From Tuctoria greenei (taxonomy: Eukaryota > Streptophyta > Magnoliopsida > Poales > Poaceae): DNA of 64,000 nt. This document shows, piece by piece, positions 32,447 through 43,879 of this stretch. Within the stretch, counting starts at the first letter, position 1. Each line of letters opens with the position of its first letter. Made by a program: the position numbers and the translations under genes. The notes beneath the pieces were generated by a model, which saw only the letters and a program-made list of their open reading frames with translations, was not told where the DNA came from and did not search any database. The stretch lies in assembly GCA_036927565.1 (NCBI GenBank), contig JAYESD010000002.1:227499605-227563604 (forward strand). Direction: 5' to 3'.

Positions 32447-32580
32447 CTTATATACGCGGCCGACCAGGCTAGTACAGTCACGGTGACGGACTAGTCCGGT
32501 GCCCCTGGAAAAACTAGGAGTGAGAGTCTGTCAGGACTAGTCCGGTGGTAAACCTGACAAGTCCGGTCCCAACAGACTAG
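32447..32580 (-). promoter_or_regulatory. Candidate internal promoter of Copia-2 accessory ORF
   Basis: On minus, palindromic units around 32486-32500, 32532-32546 and 32550-32567 are followed by TATATAAG (32454-32447). A pyrimidine-rich leader typical of plant genes comes next. This aligns in position with cluster A and ACTTAAAC of Copia-1. Confidence 0.55.
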
Positions 32581-32788
32581 ATACATATAGAAATGATTAA
32601 TAGTGATCCAAGGACAATAGTTTGCAAATAATCTTGATAAATACGACTAGTAGATAAGCAACAATGAAAAGTGTTCATAAACAACAAGATTTCTTCATTA
32701 AAATAGTTTTCTTAGAAGAAAAAAGAGATGAGGAGCAGTTTTAACAATAAAATGTAACATTTGAAGTTTCAACCAGATATGCAACATT

Positions 32789-35700
32789 TCAAGCCACATT
32801 TCGAGAGTCAAGTATGTTAAGCTCATTCCTAAGTTCACAAAACCTTTTCTTATCTAAAGGTTTGGTAAAAATATCCGCAAGTTGTTTTTCAGTCCTAACA
32901 TGTGAAATAGCAATGTCACCTTTTAATGAATGATCTCTAAGAAAGTGATGATGGATATCTATGTGCTTAGTTCTTGAGTGCTCTACAGGGTTGTGTGCAA
33001 TTTTTATAGCACTTTCATTATCACATAGAAGCACTATATGGCTAAGGTTGTAGCCGTAGTCCCTAAGAGTCTGTCGCATCTAAAGTAGTTGTGCGCAACA
33101 ACTACCGGCTGCAACATACTCTGCTTCCGCTGTGAAAAGAGCAATGGAGTTTTGCTTTTTAGATGACCAAGAAACTAGGGACCTGCCAAGAAATTGACAA
33201 GTCCCTGACGTGCTCTTTCTATCAACTTTGCATCCTGCATAGTCGGCGTCGGAGTAGCCTATCAAGTTAAACTTGGATCCTTTGGGGTACCAAAGGCCCA
33301 AGTTGGGTGTGTGCACAAGATACCTTAGGATTCTTTTTACAGCAATTAAGTGACACTCTTTAGGTGCGGCTTGAAACCTTGCACACAAGCAAACACTAAG
33401 CATAATATGTGGCCTAGATGCACATAAATAAAGTAAGGAGCCGATCATGGACCGATATACCTTCTGGTCCACATTTGGACCGTCTTCATTGAGGTCGAGA
33501 TGTCTGTTAATGGCCATGGGTGTCTTGATGGGCTTGGTTTTGTCCATATTAAATTTCTTGAGAATGTCCTGTGTATATTTGGTTTGGCTTATAAATGCAC
33601 CTTCTCTTAGTTGCTTCACTTGGAATCCCAAGAAGAACTTCAATTAGCCCATCATTGACATCTCGAACCTATCTGTCATAATTTTGCTAAATTCTTCACA
33701 GAAAGACTTGTTAGTGGATCCAAAGATAATGTCATCAACATAAATTTGACATACGAATAGATGATCATCACAATGTTTAGTGAAGAGTGTGTAGTCAGCT
33801 TTACCAATTTTGAATCCATTTTGAGTCAGGAAATCTCTAAGGCACTCATACCAAGCTCGAGGAGCTTGTTTGAGGCCATAGAGAGCCTTACGCAGTTTGT
33901 AGACATGGTTGGGATACCTTTGGTCTTCGAATTCTGGTGGCTGCTCCACATAAACTTCCTCTTTTATCGGACCATTTAAGAAGTTGCTTTTGACGTCCAT
34001 TTGATACAGCTTAAAATTATGGTGAGTAGCATATGCCAATAAAATACGAATGGACTCAAGTCTAGCTACAGGAGCGAAAGTTTCATCGAAGTCCAAACCT
34101 TCGACCTGGGAATAGCCCTTGGCCACCAATCTCGCTTTATTTCTTGTTACTAATCCATGCTCATCTTGCTTGTTTCGAAAGACTTACTTGGTTCCAACGA
34201 TGTTCACCCTTGGTCTCTCCACCAGCTCCCACACTTCATTTCTTTTGAAGTTGTTCAACTCCTTTTGCATTGCCATCACCCAGTCTGGATCCCTTAAGGC
34301 TTCTTCTACCCTGTATGGTTCCAGAAAAGACACAAAAGAATAGTATTCACAGAAATTTGCAACTCGAGATATAGTAGTTACTCCCTTAGCAATATCTCCA
34401 ATGACATTGTTGACAGGATGGTCTCTTTGCACGCTCTGATGTACTCTTGGGTGTGGAACTTGTGTAGTTGCTTGTTCTTCATTATCTTCATGTGCATTGT
34501 CTCCCCCTAGATCATTGCTTCCATCATTGTCTTGATCTTCTTGATCTTCCTCATCTTGATCTTGTGAAAGAGCCCCCCCCCCCCTTGATCATTGCCTCCG
34601 TGTTGAAGTTCATCTTGTGCATTTGAGTCGAATGTTCGCTCTTGTGTTAAGATATCACCAAGTGCCATTTTCTTCAGTGCTTCATATTGAGCTTCCTCTT
34701 TATCTAGCATACACTTATCAACTTGCTCCACTTGTGAGCCATTAGATTCATCGAACACTACGTCACGTGCTACTTCAACAAGGTCGGACACCTTGTTGAA
34801 GACACGATAGGCGTAGGCATTCGATTCATAACCGAGCAAGAACCCTTCCTCGGACTTCGAAGCGAACTTCGAGGCCCTCTGTTTCTTGTTCAGAATAAAA
34901 CATTTGCAACCAAAGATTTTGAAATAAGAAACATTGGCTTTTTACCGGTAAGAAGCTCATATGGAGTTTTCTTCAGTAATCGGTGAAGGTACAACCGATT
35001 TGTGGCATGACAAGCAGTGTTCACCGCTTCTGCCCAAAACCGATCTAATGTCTTGTATTCATCCAACATAGTTCTTGCCATTTCGATCAATGTTCCATTC
35101 TTCCTTTCGGCCACTCCGTTTTGTTGAGGGGAGTAGGGTGCCGAGAACTCATGCTTTATCCCTTCTTCATTGAGATACTCTTCAACTTGGAGATTCTTGA
35201 ATTCTGTCCCGTTGTCACTTCTGATGTTCTTTATGGTTGATGAGAATTCGTTCTGGGCTCTTTTCAAGAACTTCTTGAGGATTCCCTAAGTTTCTGATTT
35301 ATCATACAAGAAAAATATCCAGGTAAATCTTGAAAAATCATCAACAATTACTAAACTGTATTTGTTACCGCCGATGCTGATGTACGAAATTGGACCAAAG
35401 AGATACATGTGGAGGAGTTCTAGCGGTCTTCCGGTAGTCATCACATTCTTGGCGGGGTGTGGTGCTCCGACTTGTTTTCCTGCTTGACAAGCGCTACATG
35501 GCCTGTCTTTTTCAAAAATCACATCATTAAGACCACGGATGTGACCACCTTTTAGAAGTTTCTGTAGATTTATCATCCCAACATGGGCTAGCCGTCTATG
35601 CCACAGTCATCCCATGTTGGTCTTAGCAACCAAGCAAGTGTTGAGTTCGGCTTTATCTTTGTTTAAGTCAACAAGATAAAGTTTTCCCTTCAACATTCCC

Positions 35701-36032
35701 TTGATTGCAATCGAGCCATTACTTCTTCTAAAAACGGTCACACCCTCATTAGTGAATAAACAGTTGTAACCTTTGTCGCATAGTTGAGATATTGACAAAA
35801 GGTTATAATCTAGAGAGTCTACATGTAAAACATTAGATAAGGTGTGTTGAGAGGATATTTCAATGTTACCGCTACCAAGGACCTTTCCTTGGCTGTTGTC
35901 TCCGATGTATATCCCTTCACTTGGATCCTTGTTATACTCGTACTCCACAAACACACCTCTCTCTCCAGTCATATGATTTGTGCATCTGCTATCTAGCACC
36001 CATTTAGATCCACCGGAGGAGTAAGCCTGCAA
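32789..36032 (-). pseudogene. Copia-2 pol, degenerate
   Basis: Protease (LDSRCTNHM, where the family has DSGC), GAG-pre-integrase, integrase (RSDNGTEF, QQNGVAERK), RT with YVDDIIFGS and RNase H (TAEAEYVAAGSCC) are all recognisable between 36032 and 32789. Stops interrupt it near 35606, 35579, 35284, 34183, 33645 and 33079. Frameshifts lie near 34890-34920 and between 34839 and 34432, where a run of 12 C occurs (34573-34584). The element cannot encode a working polymerase. Confidence 0.85.
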
Positions 36033-36041
36033 AAAGAATTA

Positions 36042-38311
36042 TTATTTGGTTTTAGGTACCCAAGCTTGCTTGGGTCCTCTCAGGTTAGTCACAAGAGTCT
36101 TGGGCACCCACACACAAGTTTTCAAGTTCTTGTGGCGTGGCCTTGTATATTTAGCAATGACTTTTCCATATTTGGCTTTCATAAGAACGTAGGAAGCATC
36201 AAATGTACGAAACAATATTTGTAAATCAGATTCATGGGATTTTTCCTTAACAAAGACAATTCTATTTTTAGCATGATTAGGAGTAGACATGTGTTCGTTC
36301 CTGTCAAAGCCAAGGCCATCTTTGACATTAGGAGGTCTAGTGACCATATATGCAATGCGTGCATATTTGATCTTCTCCTTGTCAAAGATGTCGCTTGGAG
36401 AAGCATGCATATTATGAGAAGTTGAAGTATTTGAAGTAACATTCTTCTTACTAGAGCAAGTGCAAGTTCTGATTGTTTTCGAACTCATATCTTTGGAGGA
36501 AGAGCTCTTGGAGGAAGAGGAGTCACTTTGCTTGAGCGACTCAACTTGCACCTCAAGGATCTTGTTAACTTTTGATAAGTTAGCAAGTTCTTCCTTGATT
36601 GCAATATGCGAGTCCTCTAGCTTTGAGTAAGTTTCCTTACTCAAGGCCAGCTCAACTTCAAGCGACTCGTTCTTCTCTCTTTCAAGCTCGAGAAGCTTTT
36701 CAACTTCTTGATATCTCTTCCTTTCACGGATGAGCACATCTTCTTGTCAGTTAACAAGTTCCTCCTTTTCAAAGATTTCGTTCGACAACATTTCCATTTT
36801 CTTTAAAGCAATTTTACTTAATGCTCTGAACATTTCTTCATTATCACTAGAGCTATCAAAGTCATCAATAGAGGAATTTAGCGTAGGAGGAGTGAGTCGA
36901 ACCTTTTTCTTGCCTTCCTTAGCCATAAGGCAAGTCTGGTTGTTCATATCCCTTCCTCCCATATTTGGGAAGAGTGTGGCTCTCATGGTAGGTTTCTTGA
37001 CTGCGATAGTGGCTATCTCTTCTTCTTCATCGGAGGAGGACTCGTCGTTTGAGTCCCACTCCTTGCCAATGTGAGCTTAATGGGCTTGTCTTTTTTTTTT
37101 CTGAAATTTTTCTTTTCTTGAGGTCTTGTTTCCTTCTTCTTTTTGTTTTCTTCGTAAGGGCAGTCTACCATGAAGTGACCATACTCTCCGCAGTTGTAGC
37201 AAGTGCGTCGAGCCTTGGATTTTCCTTTATCCTTGCTTTTTCCTTCATTTGAATTGTTGTCGTGTCTTCTTTTCATCATGCGCTTGAACTTCTTGATAAA
37301 GAGTACCATTTCTTCATCATCAAGATCGGTACTCTCGTTGCTTGTATGCCCATCGTCTTGGTCTTCACGAGTTTCTTTGAGTTTGGGTCTGCACGTTGCT
37401 TTGAGAGCAACTTCTTTCTTTTTGGAAGAGGTGAGTTCGGCCAAGTCTTTGACGTATTGAGCCTCTTTCTCCATCATTTCATGATTTATGATCTTCCCCA
37501 ATAACTCATCCAGAGTCATTTTGTGAAATCTGGGGCTTTCTCTAATCATTGAGAAAAGTGTGATATTTCTTGGCATGAAGACTCTAATCATTCTTTTGAC
37601 CACCTCGTGATCCATCCATTTCTTACTTCCATAGGCACGAATTTTATCGATGAGTGCCTTCATCCGGTTGTACATGTCTTGAGGTGATTCGCCTTCTTCA
37701 AAAGCAAATCTCCCCAACTCTCCTTCAAGCATCTCAATTTTAGCTTCACGAACCGACCTATTTCCTTCGTGAGCTGTCTTAAGTGTATCCCAGATTTCTT
37801 TTGCACTTTCTAAACCATCGATTTTGGTGAATTCCTCTCTGCTTAGTGATGATGTGATCACGGCGACGGCTTGTGCGTTTCTGTGAATCTCCTATTCTTG
37901 TTCTGGAGTGAGTTCCTCATCCGTGTCCGGGATATCTATGCTTGTGCAAACAATGTGGCACAAACTAGGATTCAGGGATATTAGATGCATTTTCATGTTG
38001 TACTTCCACATGGTATAGTCACTTCCGTCAAACTGTGGAGGCTTTCCCATAGGAATAGAGAGATAGTGATTATTTGAATTGAGACGGTTGTAATTGTAAG
38101 GATGTCAGGAGTAGTCATGATGACCACTCCCCTTCGTCTTCTGTTCTTCTTTTCCTTTTTGTCCTAGCAGTTTCTTTCTCAGGAGTGCCTTTAGTTGTCG
38201 CACTTCTTCATCATCATGTGGGCTTTCTTTCAGCACATCGAAGGCTTTAGCTTCTTGTTCCTCCTCATTGATGTTCATCTTCGGGATATCGTTGTTCTTC
38301 TCAGAGGCCAT
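36042..38311 (-). pseudogene. Copia-2 gag, degenerate
   Basis: Starts at ATG 38311 after the PBS. It shows the UBN2/Copia gag domain, one CCHC knuckle (CYNCGEYGHFMVDC, near 37170-37210), charged linkers, a coiled coil (36737-36500) and the WVPKTK end shared with Copia-1. Stops occur near 38107, 37893 and 36740. A frameshift lies near 37080, next to a poly-T run (poly-A on the coding strand). Confidence 0.8.
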
Positions 38312-38351
38312 TGATTTCTTCGAGATGTGAGTATCGTTGGCAGAGAACCGT

Positions 38352-38363
38352 GCTCTGATACCA
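38352..38363 (-). other. Copia-2 primer binding site (initiator tRNA-Met)
   Basis: TGGTATCAGAGC on minus, two bases after the 5' LTR. Confidence 0.95.
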
Positions 38364-38365
38364 AT

Positions 38366-39817
38366 TGAATGTGGCCTAGAGGGGGGGGGGTGAATAGGCC
38401 TTTTGAATTTCCTGCACACTTAATAGAGTCGTCAAAAACTTGTTTGACCGGACTAGTCCGGTTGTGTGGGCGGACTAGTCCTGTGTGTTGGTAAATGTGA
38501 ATTGATTAAGTATTGTTTGGGAAATTAGATTCTTTTAGCAAAAGAAATGAGAACAACAGGTTCTTTGATTTAATATTATTGTATGAATGTACGTGGAAAC
38601 TTATAAGCAACTTAATTGATGTTTAGTAATCAAGTGATCTAGTGAACAAAAAGTAAAGTAAATGAGGCACAAGAGACAAGCGAATTTTTACCGAGATTCG
38701 ATCTCACCACGAGATCTACGTCCTCGTTGAGGAAGATCACACAGAGCCGGGTCTCCAACCCTTTCCCTCTTCAAGTCACCACACAGGCCGACTTGATTCC
38801 ACTAGCACGGGTAATCACCGAGTTTGTGGGGCAACCTGACACATTGAGGGCTCCCACGAGAATTACAATGAAGGAGGCGATCAAATACACTTTAAAGTAT
38901 TACAATGCAGAGTATGAGTGTAGAAAGATCAAACCCCAAGAGCTCGCAACGAAGGAACGACGATCTCCCAATCCTGAATCCAAGTGTTCAAATGATTTGA
39001 CTCTTTTTGCACCTTAGATGTGTGGGGAGATGTGTTTTGGGCTCTTGGGACAAAGTGGCGGCGCTATGGTTTGTGTTTTCAGCAGTATTCAACATGTATT
39101 CTCTGTGGAAGGCCGTGGATTCTCTATTTATATGGTTTCCAAAAAGTTACCGTTGAAAAACCCTAATACCGGACTAGTCCGGTGCAAGTCCGGACTTGTC
39201 CGGTCACAGTGTAACTCGAATTCCAGAATGTCTGGCAGACTAGTCCGGTCCAAGCTCGGACTAGTCCGGTGCTGTGTGAAGGTGGACTCCAGAAAGTTCA
39301 ACGGACTAGTCCGGTGGACACAAGGACTAGTCCGGTCTCCAGAGATGGGAGACTCCAGAAAGTTTAACGGACTATTCCAATGGACACACGGACTAGTCCG
39401 GTCTCCAAAGATGGGAGACTCCAGAAAGTTCAACGGACTAGTCCGGTGGACACACGGACTAGTCCGGTCTCCAGAGATGGGAGACTCCAGAAAGTCTGGC
39501 GGACTAGTCCGATCCAAGATCGGACTAGTACGATGCACTGTGAAAGTTACTAATTTTAAAACTCTTACCCCTGCGCAAAGTCGTGAGCTCTTGGAGTGTG
39601 TCTTTCATACACTCCCTATACATTTAAAATCTAATTTGTTCTTCCAAGCTCCATCAAAGTATCCCTCTTTGGACACTACTCCATTTTTCACCTTTTTGTG
39701 TGCACCGAGCTGTTTCACTTTGTTTGTCCTACAATCATCTCAATAGTTTCATTAGGATCTCATATGTTTGTCATCAATTAGCCAAAACCCACAAGGGATA
39801 TCCTAGATGCACTTACA
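38366..39817 (-). repeat. Copia-2 5' LTR (right copy)
   Basis: A 1,452-bp LTR next to the PBS. TATA box on minus at 39132-39124. A longer G run near its start (10 G against 7) distinguishes it from the left copy. Confidence 0.95.
39169..39535 (-). repeat. Copia-2 U3 palindrome array (5' LTR)
   Basis: About twelve CGGACTAGTCCG-type units lie upstream of the TATA box. Most sit in tandem blocks of about 65-70 bp that pair two palindromes with TCTCCAGAGATGGGAGA. The 3' LTR has the equivalent array at 29364-29729. Two further palindromes lie near the U5 end (38450-38475). Confidence 0.9.
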
Positions 39818-39822
39818 TTAGG
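39818..39822. repeat. Target-site duplication of Copia-2 (right)
   Basis: TTAGG, matching 28559-28563. Confidence 0.95.
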
Positions 39823-40060
39823 GCTATTCTTTCTATGTCCCAATTCTCCACAATTAGGACATTTGAATTTCTCTCTAATCAATTTCTTTTCCTTCTCACT
39901 CTCATTTCTATTTGGCTTCTTACTACTACCAGCCTCGAAACAACTCTTAATCCTCAATTTTTTTGTCGACCTACACTTCTCTTTTCAAGTGGTGCATGTA
40001 CATCATGTGCTATATCCACTTTTGACCATTGTGATTTATCGGTTAGTGGCAAATGCTAGT
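39818..40060 (-). pseudogene. Mutator/FAR1-type zinc-knuckle protein, segment upstream of the Copia-2 insertion
   Basis: On minus, the sequence reads PLTDKSQWSKVDIAHDVHAP, KRSVGRQK, RIKSCFEAG and a zinc knuckle FKCPNCGELGHRKNSP, which is completed beyond Copia-2 at 28563. Such P-L-x-D-x-S-x-W, G-R-x-K-x-R-I-K and CCHC motifs form the C-terminus of MuDR/FAR1-related transposase proteins in plants. A one-base loss in a run of seven A (39958-39964) breaks the frame between GRQK and RIK. The N-terminal part was not found; Copia-3 starts at 40139. Confidence 0.65.
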
Positions 40061-40138
40061 TACGAGAGCACCTTACCTACCTTTTTTTATGTGCACATAG
40101 CTCATCAAGCTGTAAAGCCCCCTTTCTGCTGACAACTG

Positions 40139-41060
40139 TGTTGGAATAGATGGGCTAGGACCAATATTTGTTTCAGATTAATTCTAATAAATCTCAAAGG
40201 CCTATTAGTGCAAGAGAGAGTGGTGCTAAATGTTTAGTCCTACATTGGAAGTAGAAGTGGAGCAACTCCTACATACAAGGGAGGTTGTTCTTCCACTCCT
40301 TGAGTGAGAGAGAAGAGGAGAAGAGAGGGGTGGCCCATGCGCGCTCCTCCTCCTCCTCCTCCTCCCCCCTCGCTCGCTCATCTCGTCTCGCCACGCCACG
40401 CCCCGCCCCGCACACGCGCGCGTGTGTTCGTGTGAATTCGAGCCTCGAGCCGAGCCCAGATTTCATATTTTTGCAGAAAAAATAAATTGGGCTTTGGGCT
40501 TTTGGGCTCCAAATTTTGGGCTTCCGAGACTGAGTCCAAGTCATTGGAGACAGATGCATCCACGACTGTAGAGTCGGATCGGATGCGAATCCTCCGGATC
40601 ACAACCGAACCGCCTCCGCAGGACTCTATAAATACAAGTGTGTGGGGGTAAGGCAGATCATCCCTACAATCAGGTCGTTTCCACATTCATGTTCCTTGCA
40701 CCGCCATTTAGTCTACTCCATCCCGAGCGCCGACGTGCACCGATGATCGAGAGAGCAGGTCTCCGAAACCGCTCACCCTTGTGATCCTGCACCGGGAGAG
40801 GGCGAATAAGATTTTTGAGAAGCGCTTCGCGCGATTGCTCGTTTTCGTCATCATGGGTCGTCTACTGAGAAGATCGGGCGCTGCGGCCCCACGTCGTCAC
40901 CAATGTCTGCAGCGGCTGTTCGTCGCCAGATCTAAAACGATTTCTCCAGCTTCAAATCGGTACACGATATTTCTCGCCCCGTCTGTCTGCCGGTGTTGAT
41001 CGCTGTTGTTTCGCATGTTTTCCGGAATTGTTCAGTAAATTTTCTCCTATTTTTCTAACA
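40139..41060 (+). repeat. Copia-3 5' LTR
   Basis: Starts TGTTGGAATAGATGGGC and probably ends TTTTCTAACA at 41060. A TATA box (CTATAAATACA) lies at 40625-40634. The end is less certain because no good PBS follows (ATCCAAAAACC in place of TGGTATCAGAG). Confidence 0.7.
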
Positions 41061-41084
41061 ATCCAAAAACCTTATTAGACAATT

Positions 41085-42177
41085 TCCTCAGTTGAACATG
41101 ATGACTTTAGCCGATGCACTGAGGCTAGAAAAATTATGTGGCGTGCACTTTAAGAGGTGGCAAGTTTAGGCCACACACTGGCTCTAGTCACTTAAGATCT
41201 TCTAGGTAATTGAGGGCAGGCCTTAAGGTCCTTTGTCTGTTAAAGAACAGACGAAGTTCGAGAAAGCCAATTCTGCTCTGAGAGGATGTATCTTAAGTGT
41301 TCTTGACAACAAACTCTGTGATGTTTATCGAATAATCACATATGGTAAGGAGCTCTAGGATGCACTTAACGCTAAGTATGGTGCAGCCGATGCAGGCGGT
41401 GAACTGTATATCATGGAGTGTTTTCATGACTACAAGATGGTTAACAATCGTCCCATAGTTGAACAAGCTCATGCAATATAGTGCTTTGCGAGAGAGCTCA
41501 ACCTCCTTAAATGTCCTTTAACCGACAAGTTTGTGGTTGGGTGCATTATTGCAGAGTTACCTCCTTCATAGAGGAACTTCGCCACAACTCTCAAACACAA
41601 GAGACAGGAAATATCAGTTGAAAACCTGATAGCATCTCTTGATGTTGAGGCGAAGGCTCAGGCTAAGGATGCTACTGAGAAAGGAGGTGAGGATCAATCT
41701 AGCGCCAATGCTATTATGATGCAGAAACCCAATGTCAAGAATAAAAAGAACAACAAGTCTCAATTCAAGTCAAATAAAACTACTGCTTTCAAGAAGAAGA
41801 AAAAGTCAAACAAAGCCAATGATGGCTGCTGCTACACCTGTGGGGAGCAGGGACATTTCTCCCAAGTATTGTCCTGCGAGGGCAGACCGCAGAGGGAAAA
41901 AGAATGTCAACATCGTGACGTCTAGCAATGCAGATGGGTACGGTAATTCTTTTACTATTTGTCCTATTTCTCAAACATCATCTTGGTTATTTGATACGAA
42001 TGCTAATGTTCATGTATGTTCTGACACGTCCATGTTTACTTCTTACCAGTTTATCCTAGATTCATCCGTCCTAATGAGGAATGGGTCACATGCTTCTGTT
42101 CATGGTGTTGGCATGGTCAATCTAAAGTTCACTTCAGAAAAGAGTGTCAAGTTGAAGAACGTGCAACATGTCCCTAC
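41085..42177 (+). pseudogene. Copia-3 gag and protease, degenerate
   Basis: Translated pieces show a Copia gag domain with many stops (41160-41580), a lysine-rich linker, a CCHC-like knuckle (CCYTCGEQGHFS, with a frameshift inside), then protease (WLFDTNANVHV, where the usual DSGA-type active site is altered). It continues into the segment VKLKNVQHVPT, which is cut by the Tat element at 42178 and resumes at 61179. Confidence 0.75.
42173..42177. repeat. Target-site duplication of Tat element (left)
   Basis: CCTAC, repeated at 61174-61178. Confidence 0.85.
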
Positions 42178-43259
42178 TATCGAAGTGTTAATGCGACACT
42201 TCTCTCAGATCTGCGAAGGAGCAGCTCACGAAGGTTCTTGATCGGCAGGGCTTAGTTCTCAATCTAGTGGTCGCGTGTATGAGAGTATAAGACGGTGGTT
42301 TTTACGTGGTTTGGGCTACAGGAGCATAACACCCTACTCCACGGTGAGGTTGTATTGCTGGTGTGTGTGTGTGTGTGTGTGTGTGTGTTGGGGATCATAT
42401 GTTCAATGTTGGATTGCGGATCCCTTGTAATGGTGGCAGTCTGGTCCTTTTATAGACAAGGCCAGACGCCTTACAAGAGGGGTCTAGGGCCCGACAGGTG
42501 GCCCCGGGGCGATCTTATCCTAAAAGATCTATGGCTTCTCGCGTAAGCTTCCTCTGGCCGCACCTTGAGGACTCGCCGTCTTGCCGCCTCGGTCGCCAGT
42601 GGCCCATGTGTAGTCAAAGATGGTGTCAGGGGATGTCCCATCCGTCTGTCTGGTCACTGCAAGCTACCCACTTGGCGGGACAGGGTAGGCCTGCGGTGTC
42701 TTTACTGCGATGTGATTGGACACAACGGTCTCTGACCATTGGCGTGCTCCACGTTACTTGTTGAAGCTGGGCACTTGTCTTTAATGCTTGATCTACACAA
42801 GGCGCACCATCCCTTAACTCCTGCACTTCACTGCCCAAGTGAGCTGCGGGACACATGGAAACTTCAGGGTTGGCCTCAGCTAGGGGAGCCCAGGCTTTGT
42901 CTTCGGGACACGTGGCAGCTTTGGAGCCCTTTGGGGCATGCGGCAGCTCCGGGTTCTTTCACGACATGTGGCAGCTTTGGAGCCCTTCTCTTCGGGAGAC
43001 GTCCGACCTGATGCTTCGAGCCACATGGTTGCGCCGGACCTTACCCTATGGTAGGATGAGGTCCTGCCCGAACACGCGGCACCTTGAGAGCCCATCCCTC
43101 CGGGGGAGCCGAGTCTCATCTTTGTGGTCCAGGTGGCAGCGTCGGATCCCATACTTGAGGAAGGTCGGGATCAGACATCCTCTAGACACGTGGCGCCATC
43201 GAACGTACCTTGGTACTTTCGGCTTGTGTGCGAGGGTACCCGTACGCGGGGTACCGTCA
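42178..43259 (-). repeat. Tat 3' LTR (left copy)
   Basis: A 1,082-bp LTR ending ...GTACCGTCA. It contains a (GT)n run (about 42361-42389), a TATAAAAGG box on minus at 42454-42446, and repeated GGACACGTGGCAGC motifs (42895-42980). Confidence 0.85.
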
Positions 43260-43572
43260 GTGGCCCCTAGGTCCACCTTGGGGGGAGGTGATGAGCCTGG
43301 GGGTGGAGCCCTTACCATGTTTTGCCGCATTGCTCTTTGAATTTTGTCTTGGTCAACTGAAGCGGTGGGGCTTCTCCAATGTGGCCACGCGTCCACTCCT
43401 GGTTGAGGGACTATGGTGACAAGATCTTTGCTTGCTATAGTATCTTTGTCTTCTACGGCGCCTTGAACCGCGACGGTTCCTAATGAAGCTATAACACGTA
43501 CGTTCGCTCCGCCTTATGGGAACCGCTCCAGCTGTCTTCTTATGCGGCTGACTACTGGGGCCAGCACTTCTG

Positions 43573-43587
43573 TCAGGGGGCTTAGCC
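43573..43587. other. Perfect short hairpin GGGGGCTTAGCCCCC
   Basis: Seven-base arms around one base, between the Tat 3' LTR and the opposite-strand ORF. Possibly part of the element's 3' structure. The rest of 43260-43870 shows no clear feature. Confidence 0.5.
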
Positions 43588-43879
43588 CCCACTGTCATTG
43601 ACGCTATGGGTTGAGTGGTGCGGGCCGAACCTTTGCGATACACATGAAGTGCTCAGGCGTTGCAAGGGTGATCAAAAAGGAAACCTTTGTTAGAGGAGAC
43701 GATTCCTTCCTTACTCACACCCCACAGCCTGAGCTTTCGCCTTCCCTCGAGCACCCGAGCCTTCACCCCTCAGCCAAAGATCTCACTTTTGCTTGCTCTG
43801 ACCTCTCCACTGCCACCTTCTTGCTTCCCATTGACGGGAGATCTGGTGCTGGTGAGGCGACTTCTCAGCTGGGCAGCGG

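Larger units (their letters stand above)
28564..39817 (-). mobile_element. Copia-2: second SIRE-type Copia retrotransposon
   Basis: An 11.25-kb element in minus orientation with TGAATGTGGCC...GATGCACTTACA LTRs and a perfect TTAGG duplication. Gene order matches Copia-1: gag, protease, integrase, RT, RNase H, palindromes, accessory ORF, polypurine tract, 3' LTR. LTR sequences and proteins are clearly diverged from Copia-1, so it is a separate family of the same clade. Its coding region is far more decayed (many stops, at least three frameshifts). It is inserted in the zinc-knuckle codons of a transposase-type gene. Confidence 0.95.

Noticed and set aside
42361..42389. (GT)n run as a regulatory Z-DNA element
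   Set aside because: A simple microsatellite shared by both Tat LTRs; nothing indicates function.
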